Assembly (NCBI GenBank): GCA_021850555.1
Contig: JAJZLX010000726.1
Span: 1-12,680, forward strand
Length of the DNA: 12,680 bases
DNA from: Pseudomonadota bacterium
GTDB lineage: Bacteria; Pseudomonadota; Gammaproteobacteria; Steroidobacterales; Steroidobacteraceae
Reading direction: 5' to 3'
Of this stretch, positions 7,748 through 12,680 are shown in pieces. Made by a program: the position numbers and the translations under genes. The number at the start of each line of letters is the position of its first letter. The stretch's first letter is position 1. The notes beneath the pieces were generated by a model. It did not search any database. It worked only from the letters and a program-made list of their open reading frames with translations, and was not told the DNA's origin.

Positions 7748-8191
7748 ATGAAAGTGAACAAGATTGACCACATATGCATAGCCGTGCGCGACCTTGAAGC
7801 GGCGCGGAAGATATGGGAGCCGGTGTTGGGAAAATCCGCGCCGGATGATGCCTACCTCGACGAGCCGGAGAAGATTCGTGTGGCTCGGTACTGGCTCGGT
7901 GGTGTCGGCTTCGAGCTCATGGAATCGCTGACCCCAGACGGCGAGGTCGCCAAATTCATCGAGCGACGCGGCGAGGGTGTGATGCTGATCAGCCTGAATG
8001 TTGACAGCACACGGGAGTCGGTGTCGGAGCTGGCTGCGCGGAGCTACCCGATCATCGGCGGTATTCGTGAGTTTCGCGACTGCGAATTCGCGTTCGTTCA
8101 TCCGCGAAAAATGAACGGCGTGCTGCTCGAGATCATCGACTACGCATGGCGCGAGCTCGAGGGGGCAGAAAGCACGCCGTGCACGCGCTGA
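7748..8191 (+). CDS. VOC superfamily protein, methylmalonyl-CoA-epimerase-like
   Basis: Small cytoplasmic protein of 147 residues with two VOC (beta-alpha-beta-beta-beta) modules, about 4-60 and 76-131. It matches methylmalonyl-CoA epimerases: IDHICIAVRDLEAA at 6-19, TPDGEVAKFIERRGEG at 62-77, and the final HPRKMNGVLLEI at 118-129. Of the expected metal ligands, His8 and Glu128 are present, but the HH of the usual GEG[IL]HHI is Met79-Leu80, so the second-module histidine is missing. A true metal-dependent epimerase is therefore doubtful; it may bind a different ligand or catalyse another VOC reaction. The start at ATG 7748 has a GGAG about 10 nt upstream; a longer frame upstream is not family-like. 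The 3' end overlaps the NnrS gene by 13 nt, suggesting co-translation. Confidence 0.85.
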   Translation: MKVNKIDHICIAVRDLEAARKIWEPVLGKSAPDDAYLDEPEKIRVARYWLGGVGFELMESLTPDGEVAKFIERRGEGVMLISLNVDSTRESVSELAARSYPIIGGIREFRDCEFAFVHPRKMNGVLLEIIDYAWRELEGAESTPCTR

Positions 8192-9375
8192 CGCGCGAAG
8201 CGACACCGACCCTTACGCCCGTCTGGACAGCGGGCTTCCGGCCATTCTTTCTCGCCGCCTCGTTCTACGGCCCCGCACTGATCATACTGTGGTACGGCGC
8301 TCGCATTGGGCTGTGGTCAGCGCCTCACGGACACCTGCCTCTGTGGCTTCTGCACGCACACGAGCTTCTTTTTGGGTTCGCAAGCGCACTGGTCTGCGGA
8401 GTCCTGCTGACGGCGCTGCCAAGCTGGACGGGCGCCGCCGAAATCAGCGCGGTCCGGCTGCGTATTCTGGCGGCGCTATGGCTGGTCGGCCGGTTGTGCG
8501 TGTTGTTCCAGCAGGAGCTGCCCAGACTGCTGGTCGCAATCGGTGATTGCTCACTTCTGCCGGTGCTGTGCATCTTCTTGGCGTTCAGCGCGCGCGGTTC
8601 GCGGAAGCGGCTGTTCGCGTGGACGACGGTTCCGCTTTGTGCGTTCACAGCGGCAAATTTCCTGTACTACGCGGGGGTCATCAGCGGTTCAACCCGCGAA
8701 ATCGACCTGTCGCTGAGGCTTGCGGTCGACGCGCTGATGTTTTTGTTCACGTTGTACGGGGGGCTGTTCGTTCCTGCGTTCACTCGCCGTTGGCTCCGCA
8801 CACGTGGCATGGAATCCCGACCGATGTCTTTGCCCATTGAATACGCGACGGCCGTCGCGATGCTTGCATTCGCGCTCGCGGATCTGCTCAGGGCGCCCGA
8901 GCTTTTGGTGACATTGGCTTGCGGCGCAGCTGCACTGATCCATGCTTGGCGCTGGACGCGGTGGCGCGGGTGGCTTACCTTCCGCGACCCGATTCTCCGG
9001 TGTCTGCACATCGGATATCTGTGGCTGATCGCCTCGTTCGTGCTGCGTGCGTGCGCCGGCTCGCGCGCCGGTTGGTATGACGCCGCCGTCCATGCGTTCA
9101 CGATCGGCGCATACAGCACGCTCAAGATTGGCTTGATGACGCGCGTCGCCCTGAAACATACCGGTCGTCCCGTTCGGGCGGACCGGCCCATGCGGGCCGC
9201 GTTCGTGATGATGCCCATCGCCGCCGTATTGAGAATCGGGTTCGCGGTGCTGCACGGCCCGGAGTGGCTCGCGGGAGCCTCCGCGTTTCTCTGGGCAGCC
9301 GCGTTCCTCATCTACTTGTTCAGTTTCGGCCCGTTTCTCGTTCGCGCAAGCCTGCCTCGGCCCGCTGCTGCATAA
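8179..9375 (+). CDS. nnrS: NnrS family polytopic membrane protein
   Basis: Inner-membrane protein of about 398 residues with roughly twelve hydrophobic segments. Family hallmarks are GFRPFFLAA near the N-terminus, HAHELLFGFAS (59-69) followed by LLTALPSWTG, and HAFTIGAYSTLKIGLMTR with VALKHTGRP (305-331). NnrS proteins of denitrifiers have been reported to contain haem and copper and to protect against nitric oxide and nitrosative stress; the conserved histidines are the probable cofactor ligands. Here no denitrification gene is visible, and its only partner is the VOC gene it overlaps. The chosen GTG at 8179 is preceded by a GAGGGGG stretch at 13 nt, rather far; an ATG at 8146 in the same frame is possible but would overlap the VOC gene by 46 nt. 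Its last 64 bases overlap the 3' end of HyuB on the other strand. Confidence 0.92.
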   Translation: MHALTREATPTLTPVWTAGFRPFFLAASFYGPALIILWYGARIGLWSAPHGHLPLWLLHAHELLFGFASALVCGVLLTALPSWTGAAEISAVRLRILAALWLVGRLCVLFQQELPRLLVAIGDCSLLPVLCIFLAFSARGSRKRLFAWTTVPLCAFTAANFLYYAGVISGSTREIDLSLRLAVDALMFLFTLYGGLFVPAFTRRWLRTRGMESRPMSLPIEYATAVAMLAFALADLLRAPELLVTLACGAAALIHAWRWTRWRGWLTFRDPILRCLHIGYLWLIASFVLRACAGSRAGWYDAAVHAFTIGAYSTLKIGLMTRVALKHTGRPVRADRPMRAAFVMMPIAAVLRIGFAVLHGPEWLAGASAFLWAAAFLIYLFSFGPFLVRASLPRPAAA

Positions 9376-11093
9376 CCGGATCGGGCGCGTCCCTCAGCCG
9401 ACCTGGCCGACTCCGCCGACGCCCGCGGTGCTGGATCCCCCGGGGCGACCCGGTACTCCAGTCCCGCCCGTTCGGGCGTGACCCGGCCGCCCGCGATGTC
9501 TCTTGCCACGGCGGTGTGGTCCCGTTCCGCGGGCTTCCCAAATCCGCCTCCGCCGGCCGTATCGAATTCGACCACATCGCCTCTCTTGAGCTGGGTCAAT
9601 CCGTAGGGATCCGCCCGTCGGCGATTGACCGTGAATCGCGCCAGGCTCCCCGGTCTGCCGCCGAACAGACCCTCCGGAGCAAGTTGAAAACGCCCTGACT
9701 GAAGCGCCATGCCAACCCATCCCAGGGGTCCGGCCTCGTCATCCGGCACCCAGATCACTTCCCGCCGGCCCTGCGCACCGCGGAACTTCCCGGCACCACC
9801 GGAATCCGCAAGCAGCTCACGCGCGCGGATGACGAGCGGCGTGTCGCTCTCAAAGATTTCGACCGGCGTATTGGCCGCGTTGGCCGGAAACACGAAGCTT
9901 CCCGCGCCATCGCCCCAGGCGCCCGCCCCCATGCCACCGCCGCGAATCACCGCCGCGTGGAACGGGTCGCCTGTGCAACGGGTGCCAAAGAAGACCTGCA
10001 TGGTTGCCGGTGTCCCTCCGCTGCCGGCTATCACGCGATCGGGCAGAACCGGCGCCAACGCGCGATAGATGATCTCCGTCATGAAGTGTCCGATCTGCAT
10101 TCGCGCCACGACCGGCGCCGGGTGACGGCAATTGACGACCGTGCCCTCCGGAGCGATCAGAGTTATCGGCGACGCCGTGCCATCGTTATTTGGCAATTCG
10201 GGGTCGAAAATGCTCTTGATGGCCATGTGCACGTAGGCGTAGGTGAAGTTGAATACGACATTCCCCCCCCACTCGACCTGGCGCGTCGTGCCCGACAGGT
10301 CCACGACGACGTCGCTCCCCTTGATTGTCAATTCACAGCGAATTTCGACCGGCTCGTGCCCTTCTATCTGCTCGATCGTGCCGCTTGCCCCATAAGTGCC
10401 GTCTGGAACGGCCGCGATAGCTTCGCGCAAGCTCTGTTCGCTGCGCCCTATGATTTCGTCGGCCAATTTGTCGAGATCATCCAGGTCGTACTCATCGAGA
10501 AGCTGCCGTACATGCTGTGCGCATACATGATTCGCGGCAACCTGCGAGCGGATGTCGCCGTGAACCTGCTCGGGCGTGCGCACGTTCGCGCGAATGATGT
10601 CGATGATATCCAGGTTCGGCTGTCCACCGCTGTACAGCCGCACCAGCGGAAGGAATAGTCCCTCTTCGAAAACGTCGTGATTGTTCGACGCGACGCGCCC
10701 ACCCACGTCAGCATGGTGCAGAATGCAGGCGGTGAATGCTATGAGCCTCTCATGCCGAAACACCGGGCTCAAGACGCACACGTCGTTCAGGTGGCCTGCA
10801 AGCGCCCACGGGTCGTTGGTGATGAAGATGTCTCCGGGCCGGAAGAAATCCGCGGGACGGCTATTGATCAGCCTCTTGATTCCGAGCGCCATCGCGCCCG
10901 ACTGCCCGGGACTCGCCAGGGTGCCCTGGGCGACCTCGCGCCCCCGGCTGTCCGTGAGCATGCAGGTATAGTCGTGTGAGTCGCGAAGCACACTGGAGAA
11001 TGCCGTTCTGACGACGGCTGCATCCGCCTCATCCACAATCGACACGAGGCGGCGCCACAGGATCTCGAGCGTGACGGGATCGAAACGCTTCAC
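9312..11093 (-). CDS. hyuB: HyuB-type hydantoinase/5-oxoprolinase beta subunit
   Basis: About 593 residues of the hydantoinase B / oxoprolinase C-domain family, which with HyuA performs ATP-dependent ring opening of hydantoins or 5-oxoproline, or carboxylation of ketones. Landmarks: FDPVTLEILWRRL at the start, DIFITNDPWALAGHLNDV with the conserved His and Asp at about residues 101 and 104, HHADVGG at about 126-132, then RGGGMGAGAWGDGAG, and TAGGGGFGKP near the end. The start is taken as the GTG at 11093 because AGGAG lies exactly 8 nt before it; upstream GTGs at 11102 and 11123 are less well placed. It begins 11 nt after the HyuA stop, so the two are one operon. After about residue 550 the usual family ending is replaced by a 35-40-residue Ala/Arg/Ser/Gly-rich tail that overlaps nnrS. 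No acetone-carboxylase gamma gene is seen. Confidence 0.92.
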   Translation of the reverse strand: MKRFDPVTLEILWRRLVSIVDEADAAVVRTAFSSVLRDSHDYTCMLTDSRGREVAQGTLASPGQSGAMALGIKRLINSRPADFFRPGDIFITNDPWALAGHLNDVCVLSPVFRHERLIAFTACILHHADVGGRVASNNHDVFEEGLFLPLVRLYSGGQPNLDIIDIIRANVRTPEQVHGDIRSQVAANHVCAQHVRQLLDEYDLDDLDKLADEIIGRSEQSLREAIAAVPDGTYGASGTIEQIEGHEPVEIRCELTIKGSDVVVDLSGTTRQVEWGGNVVFNFTYAYVHMAIKSIFDPELPNNDGTASPITLIAPEGTVVNCRHPAPVVARMQIGHFMTEIIYRALAPVLPDRVIAGSGGTPATMQVFFGTRCTGDPFHAAVIRGGGMGAGAWGDGAGSFVFPANAANTPVEIFESDTPLVIRARELLADSGGAGKFRGAQGRREVIWVPDDEAGPLGWVGMALQSGRFQLAPEGLFGGRPGSLARFTVNRRRADPYGLTQLKRGDVVEFDTAGGGGFGKPAERDHTAVARDIAGGRVTPERAGLEYRVAPGDPAPRASAESARSAEGRARSGYAAAGRGRLARTRNGPKLNK

Positions 11094-11106
11094 CTTAGAC
11101 ACTCCT
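11094..11106 (-). promoter_or_regulatory. Ribosome binding site deciding the HyuB start
   Basis: AGGAG (11106-11102, minus strand) overlaps the TAG stop of HyuA and sits 8 nt before GTG 11093. This is an ideal spacing and argues for translational coupling of HyuB to HyuA. Confidence 0.7.
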
Positions 11107-12680
11107 ACGACAGATCTATCCACAGGAAGCCGTAATCGTCGACTCTGACCTGACCGCTCGTCCCAACCACTACCGTCGACTCGCGCTCTTCTATGATCGC
11201 GGGCCCTGACAGCTGCGTGCGCGGCGCAAGGAGATATCGATCATAGACGGCGTGCGGGATCATTTCGCCGGCCAACGGGCAGAAGGCTCGTCGCTGACCC
11301 TTGATCGCCCCGGCTGCTGACGCTCCGGCTGGCGATCTTAGCTTGGGCAGCTCCAGCATCTTTACCGGCAAGCTCGCCCTTACCCTGAAGGTCACGAACT
11401 CCACGTCGCACTCCGGATATGTCCGCCCGTAGAGCTTCGCGTAGACGGCATCGAATAGCTCGCGCACTTCCTGTGCCATGAGCATGGAGAAATCCACCGG
11501 GGGGAGCTGGAGAGTCGTTTCGGACCCCTGGCCTATGAAGCGCATGTCCGCGGAGCGCTCAAAGTTGACGGCATCTGTGACGCCGCTTGCCTGCAACGCC
11601 GCGCTGGCGGACTCCTCGAGGCTGCGGAAAATCTCTTCTAAGGCGGCAAAGTCCGTGCCACGCAGGGGCGATTTATGGCTTCTGACCACATCGAACGCAC
11701 GCCGCGCCGTAAAGAATCCGAGTGCTGATCCGACGCCGGCATTTGGCGGCACCAGCAGACGCGGCGCCCCAAGCTTACGCGCTAGTCCATACATGTGCAC
11801 GGGCCCCGCGCCGCCGAATCCCGCGATGGTCATTCGCCGCGCGTTACCACCCCGCTCCGCAATGTGAGTCTTGGCCGCGGCAGCCATCATCTCGTTAATG
11901 AGGTCATGAATCCCCCAGGCAGCCTGCAGCAGTGAGATTCCAAGGGGCTCGGCGATTTGCTCCTGGATTCCCTTGCGCGCCGCAGCGACATCGAGCTTCA
12001 TGGTGCCGCCAAGGAAATATTCCGCATCGAGGTATCCGAGAAGCAGATCGGCATCGGTTACGGTCGGCTCCGTTGCGCCCCGGCCATAACAGATTGGCCC
12101 CGGCTCGGCGCCGGCGCTCTGTGGGCCAACCTGCAAAGTTCCAAGGCGGCTGCGCCGCGCGATGGACCCGCCGCCCGCACCGATCTCCATCAGGTCGACG
12201 ACCGGGACCTGTAAAGTCAGTCCGCTGCCCTTCTGGAATCGCTGCACGCGGCCCACTTCGAAGGTCGGCACGACTTGCGCGGTGCCGTTCTGAATGAGGC
12301 AGGACTTCGCCGTCGTACCACCCATGTCGAAGCAGAACATGTCCGGCAGATTGAACAGCTTGCTGAAGTACTGGCCGGCGATCACCGCCGCGCATGGACC
12401 CGATTCGATGATGCGCACCGGATACGCCGCGGCGATTTCCGCCGACGTGACACCGCCCGAGGACAGCATGATGAAAAGCCGGCCGCGAAATCCGTGGGCA
12501 GCGAGGCGCTGGCGCAGCGATTTCAGGTAGTTTTCGGTCAACGGCTTGACGTATGCGTTCGCGACAGTCGTGCTTGTGCGTTCGTATTCGCGGATCTGAG
12601 GCAACACCTCGTAGGAAATCGAAACCGAAACCTCCGGTAGCACCTCGGCGATCAGGCGCTTGATTTCGAACTCGTGCTGC
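11105..12680 (-). CDS. hyuA: HyuA-type hydantoinase/5-oxoprolinase alpha subunit, N-terminus off window
   Basis: ATP-binding subunit of a HyuA/HyuB enzyme. The frame is open to the right edge; 524 residues are visible, and members are typically close to 700, so some 170 residues are missing. Visible landmarks in order: EVLPQIREYERTSTTVANAY, the MLSSGGV...RIIESGP block, DMGGTTAK at about 12328-12305 (the actin-like phosphate-binding motif), MEIGAGGGSIAR, GPQSAGAEPGPICYGRGATE, AGFGGAGPVHMYGLA, PPNAGVGSALGF, and the terminal SGPAIIEERESTVVV. It runs 5' of HyuB in the same operon. Substrate is open: N-methylhydantoin, hydantoin, 5-oxoproline or a ketone are all used by relatives. The separation of A and B into two genes argues against the eukaryotic-type fused 5-oxoprolinase. 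Confidence 0.95.
   Translation of the reverse strand, partial: QHEFEIKRLIAEVLPEVSVSISYEVLPQIREYERTSTTVANAYVKPLTENYLKSLRQRLAAHGFRGRLFIMLSSGGVTSAEIAAAYPVRIIESGPCAAVIAGQYFSKLFNLPDMFCFDMGGTTAKSCLIQNGTAQVVPTFEVGRVQRFQKGSGLTLQVPVVDLMEIGAGGGSIARRSRLGTLQVGPQSAGAEPGPICYGRGATEPTVTDADLLLGYLDAEYFLGGTMKLDVAAARKGIQEQIAEPLGISLLQAAWGIHDLINEMMAAAAKTHIAERGGNARRMTIAGFGGAGPVHMYGLARKLGAPRLLVPPNAGVGSALGFFTARRAFDVVRSHKSPLRGTDFAALEEIFRSLEESASAALQASGVTDAVNFERSADMRFIGQGSETTLQLPPVDFSMLMAQEVRELFDAVYAKLYGRTYPECDVEFVTFRVRASLPVKMLELPKLRSPAGASAAGAIKGQRRAFCPLAGEMIPHAVYDRYLLAPRTQLSGPAIIEERESTVVVGTSGQVRVDDYGFLWIDLS

Noticed and set aside
9312..12680. Acetone carboxylase rather than hydantoinase
   Set aside because: Not excluded by HyuA/HyuB sequence alone, but the small gamma subunit gene expected with acetone carboxylase does not follow HyuB, where nnrS lies on the other strand.

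Overview
This is a GC-rich (roughly 60%) proteobacterial window. Four sizeable genes are read leftwards and three rightwards. The TonB-dependent receptor shows a Gram-negative host. Its plug motif, the GTG starts and the amidase/HyuA/HyuB gene set are of the kind seen in catabolically versatile soil or water Gammaproteobacteria (for example Steroidobacter relatives) or sphingomonads. I cannot choose between these from the sequence alone.

Layout. 1-2094 (-): outer-membrane TonB-dependent receptor with its C-terminus beyond the left edge. 2095-3888: about 1.8 kb without a convincing intact gene; it holds two gene-like relics and two small palindromes. 3889-5289 (-): amidase-signature hydrolase most like indoleacetamide hydrolases, followed directly by a GC-rich hairpin. 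5290-6713: about 1.4 kb with no intact gene; a leftward stretch (5553 to about 6216) looks like a frameshifted coding relic, and next to the regulator there is a candidate promoter/operator. 6714-7436 (+): FadR-type (FCD) GntR regulator. 7748-8191 (+): VOC protein of the methylmalonyl-CoA-epimerase type. 8179-9375 (+): NnrS family membrane protein, overlapping the VOC gene. 9312-11093 (-) and 11105-12680 (-): HyuB and HyuA (hydantoinase/5-oxoprolinase/acetone-carboxylase family), HyuA running off the right edge.

How the parts may fit (inference). HyuA/HyuB enzymes spend ATP to open or carboxylate small cyclic amides or ketones. The amidase cleaves a linear amide. The receptor could import the substrate or a related compound, and the GntR protein is the obvious candidate local regulator. 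VOC and NnrS form a translationally overlapping pair pointing towards HyuB, with a 64-bp tail-to-tail overlap. The substrate cannot be named from the sequence. I found no phage, transposase, CRISPR array, tRNA or rRNA. The most useful leads are the decayed genes between the intact ones, the loss of metal-ligand histidines in two proteins, and the abnormal C-terminus of HyuB.
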